A DNA stretch of 64,000 nt from VXNF01 sp965116465 (lineage in GTDB: Bacteria > Actinomycetota > Acidimicrobiia > Acidimicrobiales > CATQHL01): assembly GCA_965116465.1 (NCBI GenBank), contig OZ220687.1, positions 1,550,001 to 1,614,000 on the forward strand, in the 5' to 3' direction. Each line of letters starts with the position of its first letter. The stretch's first letter is position 1. This document shows positions 54,859 to 64,000 of the stretch, piece after piece. The position numbers were made by a program, and so were the translations under genes. The notes beneath the pieces were generated by a model. That model saw nothing but the letters and a program-made list of their open reading frames with translations, had not been told where the DNA came from and did no database searches.

Positions 54859-56199
54859 CTACGGAGCCTCCGCCAGCGCGGCCGCGGCCTCGGCGGGGCG
54901 GCCGGCGATGACGCCGTCCACGCCACGGCGCAGCAGATCGGCGTAGAACTCCCGGGTCTCCAGCACGTCGGTACCGCTGAGCCACACCCACACGTACAGT
55001 CCCTCGCTGTGCAGCCTGTCGATGAGGTCGGGCTGGACGACCTCGATGCCGGCGTAGGTGAAGGGAACCTGAAGCACCCGGTAGCGCGGGTCCAGCGCCT
55101 CGCCCTCCAGCCACCACGCCACCAACTCGTCGGTGGCGGGGGTCGTGGCGACATCGGGAGCCAGTTGCTGGAAGGCGGCCAGCACCTGGTCGTTGAAACA
55201 CGCCACGATCACCGAGTCCTCTCGACCCAGCGCGGCGATCTCGGCGGCGAGCACCTCGGCGGCGGCGATCCCCGAGCGGGGATCGGCCTCGCCGCCGGGT
55301 CCCCGCTGGAGCTTGATCTCCACGTCGAGCACGTGATGCGGGAATCGTTCGGCCACCTCCCGGAACGTCGCAACCCGGAAGTCCTCGGCGCCGAAGCCCG
55401 GCGGGGGCTCGACGGCGCCGCCGCGCACCCCCCGGAACACGTACTCCTCGGGCGGCCGGGTCCGGTCGCCCCACAGGCCCGCCACGAACCAGTGGGCGTT
55501 GTCGAGCGCCTGGATCTCCGCCAGGGTCAGGTCGGCCACCGCCCCGGTCGTCCCGGTGGTTCGATCGACCGTGTCGTCGTGCTGGACGATCAGCGCACCG
55601 TCGGCGGTGAGCTGCACATCGAGTTCCAGCACATCGGCGCCGGCGGCGACCGACTGCGCATATGCATACGTCGTGGAGTGCGGATAGTCCTGGTCCCCGC
55701 CCGCGTGGGCGATCACCAGCGGGCGCCCCAGCGCCAGGAGCCCGTCGAGCGTGGACGCCTCGGGCCGCGGCGCCTCCGGGATGGCCGGCGCTGCGGTCGA
55801 GGGCGGCTCAGCTGCGCCGCCGTTCGGCCCTGCCGGCGGCTGTGGTGCAACGGACTCCTCCGGCGCCGGCCCCTCGGTGGTCGGCGCGGCGGCCGGGGCA
55901 GGTCGCTCGGATGTAGCCGTCTCGGCGCCCGGCGCGGCCTCCGGCGGCTCCACGCCGGTCGTGGTGGTCGTGGCGCCCATCGTTGTCGTCGTCCCGGCCG
56001 CCGCGGTAGTCGTGGTCGGGACGACCTCGGCGGATGGCGCAGCGGGCGCGGCGCCCGCAGACTCCGTACTCGGGGCGCCGGTCGGCACCGGTGCGGCGCC
56101 GCCGGAGGTCCCCCCGCCGCAGCCGCCGAGCGCCAATGCCAACACCGCCACGATCGCGAGTCCCCCGTGCAGCGTCCGGCGGAGGCGCCCTGTACGCAT
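54859..56199 (-). CDS. Lipoprotein glycerophosphodiester phosphodiesterase
   Basis: 446-aa exported enzyme. The signal ends LALALGGCGGG (lipobox), followed by a Ser/Thr/Pro-rich linker of about 110 residues, then the GDPD barrel: IAHAGGDQDYPHST with the catalytic His, then LELDVQLTADGALIVQHDDTVDR (Glu, Asp, His) and DVEIKL. It probably releases glycerol-phosphate from phospholipid head-groups outside the cell membrane. The ATG at 56199 was chosen as the last before the hydrophobic signal. It ends 16 bp from pdtaS, convergent. Confidence 0.88.
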   Translation of the reverse strand: MRTGRLRRTLHGGLAIVAVLALALGGCGGGTSGGAAPVPTGAPSTESAGAAPAAPSAEVVPTTTTAAAGTTTTMGATTTTTGVEPPEAAPGAETATSERPAPAAAPTTEGPAPEESVAPQPPAGPNGGAAEPPSTAAPAIPEAPRPEASTLDGLLALGRPLVIAHAGGDQDYPHSTTYAYAQSVAAGADVLELDVQLTADGALIVQHDDTVDRTTGTTGAVADLTLAEIQALDNAHWFVAGLWGDRTRPPEEYVFRGVRGGAVEPPPGFGAEDFRVATFREVAERFPHHVLDVEIKLQRGPGGEADPRSGIAAAEVLAAEIAALGREDSVIVACFNDQVLAAFQQLAPDVATTPATDELVAWWLEGEALDPRYRVLQVPFTYAGIEVVQPDLIDRLHSEGLYVWVWLSGTDVLETREFYADLLRRGVDGVIAGRPAEAAAALAEAP

Positions 56200-56294
56200 C
56201 GCGTGGCGATCCGGAACGAGATCCGACCGATCCGGCCGGCGGCCGAGACCCGGCTTGAGCACGAATCCCAAGCTAGAGCAACCGGTGGTCCGGG

Positions 56295-57851
56295 TTACAG
56301 GCCCGTGGCCACCGCCAGCAGCGAGACGTCGGTGAAGTGGGTGACGGTGGCCGGCACGACCCCGAAGACCAGAGTGGCCGCCACTGTCAGACCCAGCGCC
56401 GAGCGCAGCGAGAACGGTATGGCGATGCGCCCGGCGTCGCCCAACTCTTCGGCAGGCTTCTCGAACCACATGCGGGCGGCGATCTTGCCGTAGTAGCCCA
56501 CCGCGATCACGGCGTTCACCGCCGCGAAGCCGGCCAGCACGTAACCGGAGGGGTTGTCGGCGGACACCAGCGCCTGGAAGACCGCGAACTTGGCGTACCA
56601 GCCGCCCGCCGGGGGAATGCCGGCCAGCGAGGCCAGGAACACGGTCATCACGACGGCGATCCCCGGCGACACCCTGAACAGGCCGTTGTACGAGGCCACG
56701 TCCCCGGTGCCGGTGCGGCGCGCCACGGTCATGATGACGGCGAAGACACCCAGGTTCATGGCCGCGTAGATCACCAGGTAGGTGAGCACCGCCGAGACGG
56801 CCTGGTCGGCCACCTCGGTGCTCACCCCGGCGACGGCCAGCGGCGCCAGCATGAACCCGGCCTGGGCGATCCCCGAATAGGCCATGAGGCGCACGATGTT
56901 CTTCTGCCGCAGCGCCATGAGGTTGCCCGCGGTCATGGAGGCCGCAGCCAGGAACCACAGCGCCGGCCCGTACACGTCGTCGCGGTCCCAGAACCCCACG
57001 AACACCAGCGAGCCCAGAGCCACGAAACCGGCCGCCTTGGAGGCCACCGAGAGGAACGCGGTGATCGGCGTCGGCGCCCCCTCGTAGGTGTCGGGCGCCC
57101 AGGTGTGGAAGGGGAACGCCGAAACCTTGAAGGCGAAACCCACCAGCACGAAGATCACGCCCACCGTGATGGCGGCATTCGGCACCGCGTCGGCACCCCG
57201 ATCCAGCGGCGCCGCGGCGGCGATGTCGGCCAGCACCGTCGACCCGGAGGCGCCGAACAGCAGCGACATGCCGTAGAGCATGATGGCCGAGGCGAACACC
57301 CCCATGAGGAAGTACTTCAGACCGGCCTCGGTGCTGCGCAGGTCGCGCTTGCGCCAGGCGGCCAGCAGGTAGGCGGGGATCGACAGCAACTCCAGCGCCA
57401 CGAAGATGCTGATGAGGTCCCGCGCCGAGGCCATCACGACCATGCCCAGCAGCGACGCCAGCACCAGGCCGTAGTACTCGTTCTCCCAGTAGTCGCCCTC
57501 GGCGACGTAGTTCATGGACAGCAGCACCACGACGTAGCCCGAGACCACGAACAACGCCTTCAGGATGAGCGCGTAGCCGTCCACCACGTAGGCACCGTCG
57601 AACATGACCCGCGGCTCGGAGGCCACGCCGGCGGTGGCCAGGGTGATGATCGGCACCAGGACGCCCAGCAGCCCCAGACCCGCCAGCGCCGAGGTGACGG
57701 CCCGTCCCCGTTCGGCCAGGGCGATGTCCAGGCAGGTCAGCAGCGCGCCGACGCCCAGCAGCGTCAGCTCCGGGGCGAGCGCGTGCCAGTCCAGGTGCGG
57801 GCGAACGAACCCGAGAACCCCCAGCGGGGCGGCGAGGGCGCCCAGGGTCAC
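56295..57851 (-). CDS. nuoN: NADH-quinone oxidoreductase subunit N
   Basis: 518-aa antiporter-like membrane subunit of complex I, about 14 hydrophobic segments. Recognised by ELLSIPAYLLAAWR, the K-containing FHTWAPDTYEGAPTP and MAYSGIAQAGFML. The start overlaps the nuoM stop by 4 bp. It forms the end of the nuo operon in this window. Confidence 0.93.
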   Translation of the reverse strand: MTLGALAAPLGVLGFVRPHLDWHALAPELTLLGVGALLTCLDIALAERGRAVTSALAGLGLLGVLVPIITLATAGVASEPRVMFDGAYVVDGYALILKALFVVSGYVVVLLSMNYVAEGDYWENEYYGLVLASLLGMVVMASARDLISIFVALELLSIPAYLLAAWRKRDLRSTEAGLKYFLMGVFASAIMLYGMSLLFGASGSTVLADIAAAAPLDRGADAVPNAAITVGVIFVLVGFAFKVSAFPFHTWAPDTYEGAPTPITAFLSVASKAAGFVALGSLVFVGFWDRDDVYGPALWFLAAASMTAGNLMALRQKNIVRLMAYSGIAQAGFMLAPLAVAGVSTEVADQAVSAVLTYLVIYAAMNLGVFAVIMTVARRTGTGDVASYNGLFRVSPGIAVVMTVFLASLAGIPPAGGWYAKFAVFQALVSADNPSGYVLAGFAAVNAVIAVGYYGKIAARMWFEKPAEELGDAGRIAIPFSLRSALGLTVAATLVFGVVPATVTHFTDVSLLAVATGL

Positions 57852-59494
57852 CGGCCGCTCCTGGCCTGCTCGCTGACGCGACGCAGTCGCTCGAAGCAGT
57901 CCTCACCCCGTGCCACCTCCAGGCAGTCCCCGGGGGTGCCATCCACGGCCTCCACCTGCAGCGACTCGCGCACCGCCGGGTCGGTGGCCTCGTGCAGCAG
58001 CCGGGGGAAGAACCCCAGCACCACGATCAGCACCAGCAGGGGCGCCCAGGCCAGATACTCCCGCGGGCTGGCGTCGGTGACGTCGGGCGAGTCGGCGAAC
58101 TCCTCCCGGGCGTTGCCGAAGGCGGTCTTCTGCAGCATCCACAGCAGGTAGCCGGCAGCCAGAACCGTCCCGACGGCGGCGATCACCATGTAGGACCGGA
58201 ACACCGCCTTGTTGAGGATCTCCGCCGGGTTGTAGGACGCCAGGATGGCCGGGAACTCACCCCAGAACCCCGCCAGGCCGGGCAGGCCCAACGAGGCCAT
58301 GACGCAGAAGCCGAGTATCCAGCCCATGCGCGGGGCCTGCTGCAACAGACCGCCCAGCCGGGACATCTCCATGGTGTGGTAGCGGTCCTTCACCGAGCCG
58401 GCGAGGAAGAACAGCATCCCGGTGATCAGGCCGTGGGCCACCATCCCGAACACCGCCGCGTTGATCCCGAAGGGGGTGAGCGTGGCGATGCCCAGCATCA
58501 CGAAGCCCATGTGCGCCACCGAACTGAAGGCGATGAGGCGTTTCATGTCGCGCTGGGCCAGACACCCCAGGGCCCCGTAGATGATGCCGATCACCGCCAG
58601 CAGCCCGATCACCGGGGCCCACGCCGCGGCCGCCTCGGGCAGCATCGGCACCGCGACCCGCACGAAGCCGTAGGTGCCGAGCTTCAGGAGCACCGCCGCC
58701 AGGATCACCGAGCCCACCGTGGGCGCCTCGGTGTGGGCGTCCGGCAGCCAGGTATGGAACGGGAACATCGGCACTTTGATGCCGAATCCCAGGAACATGC
58801 CGGCGAAGATCCACAGCTGGCTGGTGCGGGCGATGGCCGCGGTGGCACCGCCGGAGAGCGCCCGCATGTCGAAGGTGCGGGCCGCCTCCAGACCGGCCAG
58901 CGTGCCGTCGGCCAGGAAGAACATGGCCAGGAAGCTCACCAGCATGAGCGCCGAGCCGAACAGCGTGTAGAGGAAGAACTTGATGGCGGCGTAGCGCCGG
59001 TTGTCGCCGCCCCACACGCCGATCATGAAGTACATCGGCAGCAGCACGACCTCGAAGAACACGAAGAACAGAATCAGGTCCTGGGCCGCGAAGGTGCCGA
59101 TCATGCCGGTCTCCAGCACCAGCAGCAGCGCCAGGAAGGCCTTCGGGTTGCGCGGCTCGGGAAAGTGCCCGAACGAATACACGATGCACAGCGGCACGAT
59201 GAGCGCCGTCAGCAGCAGCAGCGGCAGCGAGATGCCGTCGATGCCCATGATGTAGCGGCTGTTGATGAGCTCGATCCACGACCGGTCCACCACGTACTGC
59301 AGCTCACCGGCCCGGGAGACGCTGAAGCGGGCCAGCAGGAGGACGGCGAACAGCGCCGTCACCAGCGAGGCGCCCAGCGCGGCGGCCTTCACCCACAGCT
59401 CCCGGCTGGAGGGCAGCGCCATCACCAGCACCGCCCCCACCAGTGGGACGAAGGTGACCAGCGTGAGCCCCCATCCGTTCAGAAATGCATCCAT
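57848..59494 (-). CDS. nuoM: NADH-quinone oxidoreductase subunit M
   Basis: 548-aa antiporter-like subunit. FFEVVLLPMYFMIGVWGG, FHTWLPDAHTEAPT and FSSVAHMGFVML are characteristic. The C-terminal tail of about 40 residues after the last helix is an addition. It is 16 bp from nuoL. Confidence 0.94.
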   Translation of the reverse strand: MDAFLNGWGLTLVTFVPLVGAVLVMALPSSRELWVKAAALGASLVTALFAVLLLARFSVSRAGELQYVVDRSWIELINSRYIMGIDGISLPLLLLTALIVPLCIVYSFGHFPEPRNPKAFLALLLVLETGMIGTFAAQDLILFFVFFEVVLLPMYFMIGVWGGDNRRYAAIKFFLYTLFGSALMLVSFLAMFFLADGTLAGLEAARTFDMRALSGGATAAIARTSQLWIFAGMFLGFGIKVPMFPFHTWLPDAHTEAPTVGSVILAAVLLKLGTYGFVRVAVPMLPEAAAAWAPVIGLLAVIGIIYGALGCLAQRDMKRLIAFSSVAHMGFVMLGIATLTPFGINAAVFGMVAHGLITGMLFFLAGSVKDRYHTMEMSRLGGLLQQAPRMGWILGFCVMASLGLPGLAGFWGEFPAILASYNPAEILNKAVFRSYMVIAAVGTVLAAGYLLWMLQKTAFGNAREEFADSPDVTDASPREYLAWAPLLVLIVVLGFFPRLLHEATDPAVRESLQVEAVDGTPGDCLEVARGEDCFERLRRVSEQARSGR

Positions 59495-59510
59495 CGGTCT
59501 CCTCTCGAGG

Positions 59511-61673
59511 TCACAGCACCAGGATCAGCGCCGCGGCCAGGATCACCGACGCCACGAACATGACACCGGCGTACTGCTGCACCTTTCCCGTCTGCATCCG
59601 TCGAAGCTCCTCGCCGGCGCCGTGGCTTGCCACACCCGTGGTGTTCACCACGCCGTCGATGACCTTCTGGTCGATCTTGTCGTAGACAACGTGTCCGGCC
59701 GCCAGCGCCTTGCGCCCGGCCTGGTTGACCACCTCGTCGATCCCGCGCTGGTTGAACCAGTAGGCGCCCCGGGCGACCGGCCCCGCCGTGCCCTTGGCCA
59801 CGATGCCGGTGTAGAGATGGTCGAGGTAGTACTTCTGCACCAGCAGCGTGTGACCCAGCCGGGCCGCGGTCCAGCGGCTCGTCGGGCCGTCGGCCAACTC
59901 GGTGGCCGCGCCGCCGGCTCTCGCCCGCCGGTCCACGCGCCGGTAGTAGGCCACGGCGGTGCCCGCACCCACCAGCACGACGAGCGTCGAGAACGCGGCC
60001 AGGGTCCAACTCGGCGTGGCGTGGGCGATCTTCGGGAAGTAGAAGTGCTCGGCGGCAACCGGCTCCACGTAGTGGCCGAACTGCTCGGTCCAGGACTTGG
60101 GCACGATCTGGAAGCCCTTGGGCAGGTTGGTCCAGCCGGCGCCCACGGCGAAGACCGCCAGGATCCACAGCGGCATGGTGATGCGCCGTCCCGACTCGTG
60201 CGGGTGCCCGTGGCCCCGATAGCTGCCGTAGAACGTGAGATAGATGCAGCGGGCCATGTAGGCCGCGGTCAGGGCGGCCGTCAGCATCCCCATGAAAAGC
60301 ATCGCCGTGTAGGCGCCGTTGCCGCCGGTGCCGCCGAAGACGCCCCAGCCGCCGGTGCCAGCCAGGATCTCGTCCTTGGACCAGAAGCCCGCAAGGGGCG
60401 GCAGCCCTGCCAGCGCCAGCGAGGCGATCATGAAGGTGCGGAAGGTATGCGGCATGTGGCGGCGCAGCCCGCCCATGTCCTTCTTCATGTCGAAGCTGTG
60501 CACCGCGTGGCTGACCGAGCCCGAGCCCAGGAACAGGCAGGCCTTGAAGAAGGCGTGCGTGAACAGGTGGAACACCGCCGCGGTCCAGGCACCGACGCCC
60601 AGCGCCATCACCATGTAGCCCAGCTGGCTGATGGTGGAGTAGGCCAGCACCCGCTTGATGTCGTTCTGCACGAATGCCAGCGAGGCGCCGACCAGCGTCG
60701 TGAGCCCGCCGATGAGCGCCAGGGCGTTGATCGACGACCCGGCGATCACGAGGCCCTCGAAGAACACCCCGTAGAGGCGCGCCACCAGGTAGACGCCGGC
60801 CACCACCATGGTGGCGGCGTGGATCAGCGCCGAGACCGGCGTCGGCCCGGCCATGGCGTCGGGCAGCCAGGTGTGCAGGAAGAACTGGCCCGACTTGCTG
60901 ATGACCGCCGCCAGCAGGCACAGCGCCGAGATCAGCAGCAGGGTGTGGCCGATCTCGCCGTCGAGGGCCTTGGTGTTGATCTCCAGGATCGAGAACGTGC
61001 TCCCCGCGGCGAAGAACAGCACGCTGACACCCACCAGCAGGCCGATGTCGCCGACCCGGTTCGTGAGGAAGGCCTTCAGGGCGGCGTCGGAGTTGGGCTT
61101 CTCCTCCCACCAGTGGCCGATCAGCACGAATGAGCAGACACCCACCAACTCCCAGCCCACGATCATCTGGATGGTGTTCTCGGCCAGGACGAAGAACAGC
61201 ATCGAAGCGGTGAACAGCGACAGGAAGGCGAAGAAGTGCGTGTAGCGGACGTCGCCGGCCACGTAGTCGGTGGAGTAGATGTGCACCAGCAGCGAGATGG
61301 CGGTCACCACGAACAGCAGCGCCACCGCCAGGCCGTCCACGAGTGTGCCGATGGTGAAGTCCACGCCCCCGGCGACCCACCAGGTCCAGCGGTTCACGAC
61401 GGGCTCGACGGCGGCCCCGTGGGCACCGTTGACCGTGCTGATCCACTGGCCGACGGTGCAGAGAGCCAGCACCAGGGAGGCGCCCACCGCGGCGATGCCC
61501 AGCTCCGAGCCGCCCCGCGGCAGGCGCTTGCCGAAGAACAGGATGCCGAAGAAGCCGGCCGCCGGGATGGCCGGGATGATCCAGGCGTTGGACAGGAACC
61601 ACCCGGAGACCTGGACGATCTCGGCGGAGGCCTCCGCCGCCAGCACCATGACCCCGGTCACGCCACCCGACAC
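59511..61673 (-). CDS. nuoL: NADH-quinone oxidoreductase subunit L
   Basis: 720-aa large antiporter-like subunit with the distal lateral helix. Recognised by GWELVGVCSFVLIGHW, FLTNRVGDIGLL, FLHTWLPDAMAGPTPVSALIHAATMV and FFKACLFLGSGSV. Longer than the usual 600-650 aa because of an extended C-terminal region. It lies 6 bp from nuoK. Confidence 0.94.
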   Translation of the reverse strand: MSGGVTGVMVLAAEASAEIVQVSGWFLSNAWIIPAIPAAGFFGILFFGKRLPRGGSELGIAAVGASLVLALCTVGQWISTVNGAHGAAVEPVVNRWTWWVAGGVDFTIGTLVDGLAVALLFVVTAISLLVHIYSTDYVAGDVRYTHFFAFLSLFTASMLFFVLAENTIQMIVGWELVGVCSFVLIGHWWEEKPNSDAALKAFLTNRVGDIGLLVGVSVLFFAAGSTFSILEINTKALDGEIGHTLLLISALCLLAAVISKSGQFFLHTWLPDAMAGPTPVSALIHAATMVVAGVYLVARLYGVFFEGLVIAGSSINALALIGGLTTLVGASLAFVQNDIKRVLAYSTISQLGYMVMALGVGAWTAAVFHLFTHAFFKACLFLGSGSVSHAVHSFDMKKDMGGLRRHMPHTFRTFMIASLALAGLPPLAGFWSKDEILAGTGGWGVFGGTGGNGAYTAMLFMGMLTAALTAAYMARCIYLTFYGSYRGHGHPHESGRRITMPLWILAVFAVGAGWTNLPKGFQIVPKSWTEQFGHYVEPVAAEHFYFPKIAHATPSWTLAAFSTLVVLVGAGTAVAYYRRVDRRARAGGAATELADGPTSRWTAARLGHTLLVQKYYLDHLYTGIVAKGTAGPVARGAYWFNQRGIDEVVNQAGRKALAAGHVVYDKIDQKVIDGVVNTTGVASHGAGEELRRMQTGKVQQYAGVMFVASVILAAALILVL

Positions 61674-61679
61674 CGCGCG

Positions 61680-61979
61680 CTAGCCCTTCATGAGGTCGGC
61701 CTCGCTGAGGTCGACGCTTTGTCGGTTGCGGTACAGCAGCAGCAGGATCGCCAGGCCCACACCCACCTCGGCGGCGGCCACGGTGATGATGAACAGGGCG
61801 AACACCTCGCCGGAGATGCTGGAGACGTAGCTGCCGAACGCCACCAGGTTGATGTTCACGGCGTTGAGGATGAGCTCGATCGACATCAGCACCAGCACGC
61901 CGTTGCGGCGCGCCAGCACCCCGTAGACGCCGATGGCGAAGAGCACGGCGCTGAGGATCAGGAACTGGTTCAGCAGCAC
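61680..61979 (-). CDS. nuoK: NADH-quinone oxidoreductase subunit K
   Basis: 99-aa, three-helix membrane subunit. The conserved Glu-containing segments VLVLMSIELILNAVN and ITVAAAEVGVGLAI are both present. It sits between nuoJ and nuoL with 4-6 bp gaps, as in the standard operon order. Confidence 0.95.
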   Translation of the reverse strand: MLLNQFLILSAVLFAIGVYGVLARRNGVLVLMSIELILNAVNINLVAFGSYVSSISGEVFALFIITVAAAEVGVGLAILLLLYRNRQSVDLSEADLMKG

Positions 61980-61983
61980 GGGC

Positions 61984-62493
61984 TCAGTTCCTCCGGGCGA
62001 TCACGATGGCCCCGATGAGCGCCGCCAGCAGCAGCACCGAGACGGCTTCGAACGGGACGATGTACGTGCTGAAGATGGAATCGGCGACATCCGCGGTGGT
62101 GGTGCGGGTGTCGGCGGGCAGCTCGACGTCGCCGAATCCCGTCACCACGGCGTAGATGGTGACGGTGGCCACCAGCGCGGCCGCCAGCACCGCCGGCAGC
62201 CGTTTGGCGTGGTCGGTGCCCTCCTCGTCGCCGATGCGGGTGCGGGTCAGCATGATGCCGAACAGGAACAGCACCACCACCGCGCCGATGTACACCAGGA
62301 TCTGGGTGATCCCCACGAACTCGGCGCCCATCAGCAGGAACAGGGCCGCCACGCCGCCGAGCACCACCACCAGGAACAGCGCCGCGTGCACCACGTTGCG
62401 GGTGGTGACGAGACGGAGCGCCGCGAACACCATGATGGCGGCGATCACCCCGAAGGCGATGTTCTGGGCGACGAGGGCCCCGAGGACGGTCAC
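61984..62493 (-). CDS. nuoJ: NADH-quinone oxidoreductase subunit J
   Basis: 169-aa membrane subunit. The conserved FVGITQILVYIGAVVVLFLFGIMLT segment identifies it. It starts with GTG at 62493, overlapping the nuoI stop by 4 bp, and ends 4 bp before nuoK. Confidence 0.92.
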   Translation of the reverse strand: MTVLGALVAQNIAFGVIAAIMVFAALRLVTTRNVVHAALFLVVVLGGVAALFLLMGAEFVGITQILVYIGAVVVLFLFGIMLTRTRIGDEEGTDHAKRLPAVLAAALVATVTIYAVVTGFGDVELPADTRTTTADVADSIFSTYIVPFEAVSVLLLAALIGAIVIARRN

Positions 62494-63059
62494 GCGCCGG
62501 CGCTCCGTTGGGGTCGGTGCTCGGACGGCTCGGGCAGCTTGGGCTGCTTGACGTTGGCGCCCGGCTCGTAGGTCTCGAACTCGGGCACCGTCTCCATCCA
62601 GTCGGCCAGCCGGTCGGCGTCGTGCAGCAGGTCGGCGATGCGGGGTTCGGAGTACTCGAACTCGGGACTCCAGAACAGGGCGTCGAAGGGGCACACCTCC
62701 ACGCAGATGCCGCAGTACATGCACAGCGCGTAGTCGATGTCGAAGCGGTCGATCTTGGCGCGCTGGCGGGGCTTGCCGCCGGGGCGCCGGGGCGGGGCGA
62801 GTTCCTTGTGGCCCTCGATGTAGATGCACCAGTCCGGGCACTCCCGGGCGCACAGCATGCACACGGTGCAGTTGTCGTGGTGCAGGCCGATGACACCCCG
62901 GGCACGGGTCACCGGCGCCTCCTTGACGTGCGGGTACTGCACGGTGTGCGCCCCCCGCGACGGCGCCGGCACGGGCTTGCGCAGCCCGTCGGGGAACAGC
63001 GTGCGCAGCATCGTGCGCCCCGTCACCCCCATCCCCTTGAGCATTCCGGTGCCTCGCAT
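62490..63059 (-). CDS. nuoI: NADH-quinone oxidoreductase subunit I
   Basis: 189-aa iron-sulfur subunit linking the hydrophilic arm to the membrane arm. It has two [4Fe-4S] motifs: CTVCMLCARECP and CMYCGICVEVCP. The start at 63059 is 25 bp downstream of nuoH; a later ATG at 63044 is possible. Confidence 0.94.
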   Translation of the reverse strand: MRGTGMLKGMGVTGRTMLRTLFPDGLRKPVPAPSRGAHTVQYPHVKEAPVTRARGVIGLHHDNCTVCMLCARECPDWCIYIEGHKELAPPRRPGGKPRQRAKIDRFDIDYALCMYCGICVEVCPFDALFWSPEFEYSEPRIADLLHDADRLADWMETVPEFETYEPGANVKQPKLPEPSEHRPQRSAGA

Positions 63060-63084
63060 GAGCCGCCTCCCTCTCAGACCCGCT

Positions 63085-64000
63085 TCAGACCAGGACCTTC
63101 AGCACGCCGGTCACCACGATGTTCAGCAGTGCCAGCGGGATGAGCACCTTCCAGGCCAGCTTCTGGAGCTGATCCTCACGCAGCCGCGGGAACGTGAAGC
63201 GGAACCAGAAGATGAGCGCCGAGACGGCCATGATCTTGATGAACATCACGAACGGGCCGATGAGGTTGAACCAGCCCGAGGTGGGATCCAGCCCCGGCAC
63301 GTACCAGCCGCCGAGGAACAGCACCGAGGCGATGCCCGCGAAGGCGAACGCCGTGCCGAACTCGCCCATGAAGAAGAACAGGAACCGGAAGCCGGTGTAC
63401 TCCACCTGGTAGCCCCCGACGATCTCGGACTCGGCCACCGGCATGTCGAAGGGCGGCTGGGTCAGCTCGGCCTGCACCGCCACCAGGAAGATGGCGAAGC
63501 CGACGAACTGCGTGAGGATGTAGGGGAAGCCCATGCCGCCCCAGCCGAAGAGCTCGCCGTTGGCCTGGGCCAGGACGATCTTGTTGAGGTCCAGGGTGCC
63601 GGCCTGGATGACCACGCCGATGGCGGCCAGCACCAGCGGCAGCTCGTAGGCGATGAGCTGGCCGGCGGCGCGCATGCCGCCCATGAGGGCGTACTTGTTG
63701 GCCGAACCCCAGCCGGCCATCAGCACGCCGATCACCGAGAGCGACGCCACCGCCAGGGCGAAGAAGAGGCCGGCGTCGAGGCCGCTCACCACCGCGTCGG
63801 GGCCCATCGGCAGGACCGCGTAGAGCAGGAAGGTGGACACCAGCACGACAACCGGCGCCAGGGCGAACACGTAGCGGTCGGCCCGGCGCGGGAACACGTC
63901 CTCCTTCTGGAGGAACTTCACGCCGTCGGCCAGCAGCTGCAGCGTGCCGTAGGGGCCGGCCTCCATGGGACCCAGCCGGCTCTGCATGAAGCTCATCATC
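63085..64000 (-). CDS. nuoH: NADH-quinone oxidoreductase subunit H (partial)
   Basis: Membrane subunit next to the quinone site. About 305 residues are visible with MQSRLGPMEAGPYGTLQLL, SANKYALMGGMRAAGQLIAYE and TQPPFDMPVAESEIVGGY. The N-terminal part, roughly the first helix, lies beyond the window end, so the apparent ATG near 63999 is internal. Remaining nuo genes (A-G) should lie just outside. Confidence 0.94.
   Translation of the reverse strand, partial: MMSFMQSRLGPMEAGPYGTLQLLADGVKFLQKEDVFPRRADRYVFALAPVVVLVSTFLLYAVLPMGPDAVVSGLDAGLFFALAVASLSVIGVLMAGWGSANKYALMGGMRAAGQLIAYELPLVLAAIGVVIQAGTLDLNKIVLAQANGELFGWGGMGFPYILTQFVGFAIFLVAVQAELTQPPFDMPVAESEIVGGYQVEYTGFRFLFFFMGEFGTAFAFAGIASVLFLGGWYVPGLDPTSGWFNLIGPFVMFIKIMAVSALIFWFRFTFPRLREDQLQKLAWKVLIPLALLNIVVTGVLKVLV

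Noticed and set aside
54859..57942. 1027-codon minus-strand frame spanning GDPD and nuoN
   Set aside because: Only the part below 56199 is a gene (lipoprotein GDPD); the upper part is out of frame with nuoN.
59479..61602. 707-codon minus-strand frame next to nuoL
   Set aside because: Frame-shifted shadow of nuoL; the 720-aa nuoL frame contains the conserved antiporter motifs.

Overview
The window is uniformly high-GC DNA packed with short overlapping operons and GTG/TTG starts. Gene content includes a form I aerobic CO dehydrogenase, a PdtaS-type histidine kinase, an LLM-class flavin/F420 oxidoreductase, a bacterial nuo cluster and many SDR dehydrogenases. This fits a free-living actinobacterium, plausibly an Acidimicrobiia-like marine or soil lineage, but the taxonomy is an inference because no rRNA or conserved phylogenetic marker was seen. 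No rRNA, tRNA, CRISPR array, phage or transposase gene was recognised. Layout, 1-17 kb: coxM-coxS-coxL (minus strand, coxL cut by the window start) encode a CO dehydrogenase with the AYRCSFR active-site loop. Divergently there follow an SMP-30-type lactonase and a coupled pair of a HisD-family dehydrogenase (HpsN-like) and an SDR. Then come an SDR, a secreted fibronectin-III protein, a frameshifted lipoprotein with Cache-like domains, another SDR, a Cys-rich protein of unknown function and a sugar-type ABC transporter. The transporter's binding-protein gene is broken up by short self-derived duplications. 17-25 kb: a defence and addiction zone with a DNA methyltransferase, a small protein and a probable restriction enzyme, an anchored trypsin-like protease, an RHH/MazF pair, an amidohydrolase with an MFS transporter, and two divergent VapBC-type pairs sharing a repeated operator. 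One of these pairs has lost a recognisable toxin start codon. 25.4-32.4 kb: a co-directional, translationally coupled catabolic-looking operon. It holds an M24 hydrolase lacking one metal ligand, a short PPDK-like phosphotransferase, a protein made of two fused beta-hydroxyacid dehydrogenases, a cyclase-family hydrolase and a further dehydrogenase. Its substrate cannot be named from sequence. 32.4-41.6 kb: a cobalamin uptake, salvage and nucleotide-loop cluster. A CobD-like decarboxylase is followed by a cobalamin riboswitch, btuFCD, cobO, cbiZ, cobU, cobS, cbiB and cobT. There is no corrin-ring synthesis, so the cell appears to import and remodel corrinoids. 41.6-49.7 kb: a membrane protein and a secreted repeat protein, then a 5-kb insert bounded by 137-bp direct repeats (133/137 identical) of the 3' end of an SDR gene. 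The insert carries the DNA ADP-ribosylating toxin-antitoxin pair DarTG, decayed sequence, a secreted zinc peptidase, a tiny lipoprotein ORF and a septum-formation-domain protein. 49.8-64 kb: tandem Rieske oxygenases, an LLM oxidoreductase, PdtaS, a lipoprotein glycerophosphodiesterase, and nuoH-I-J-K-L-M-N of respiratory complex I, with nuoH cut by the window end.
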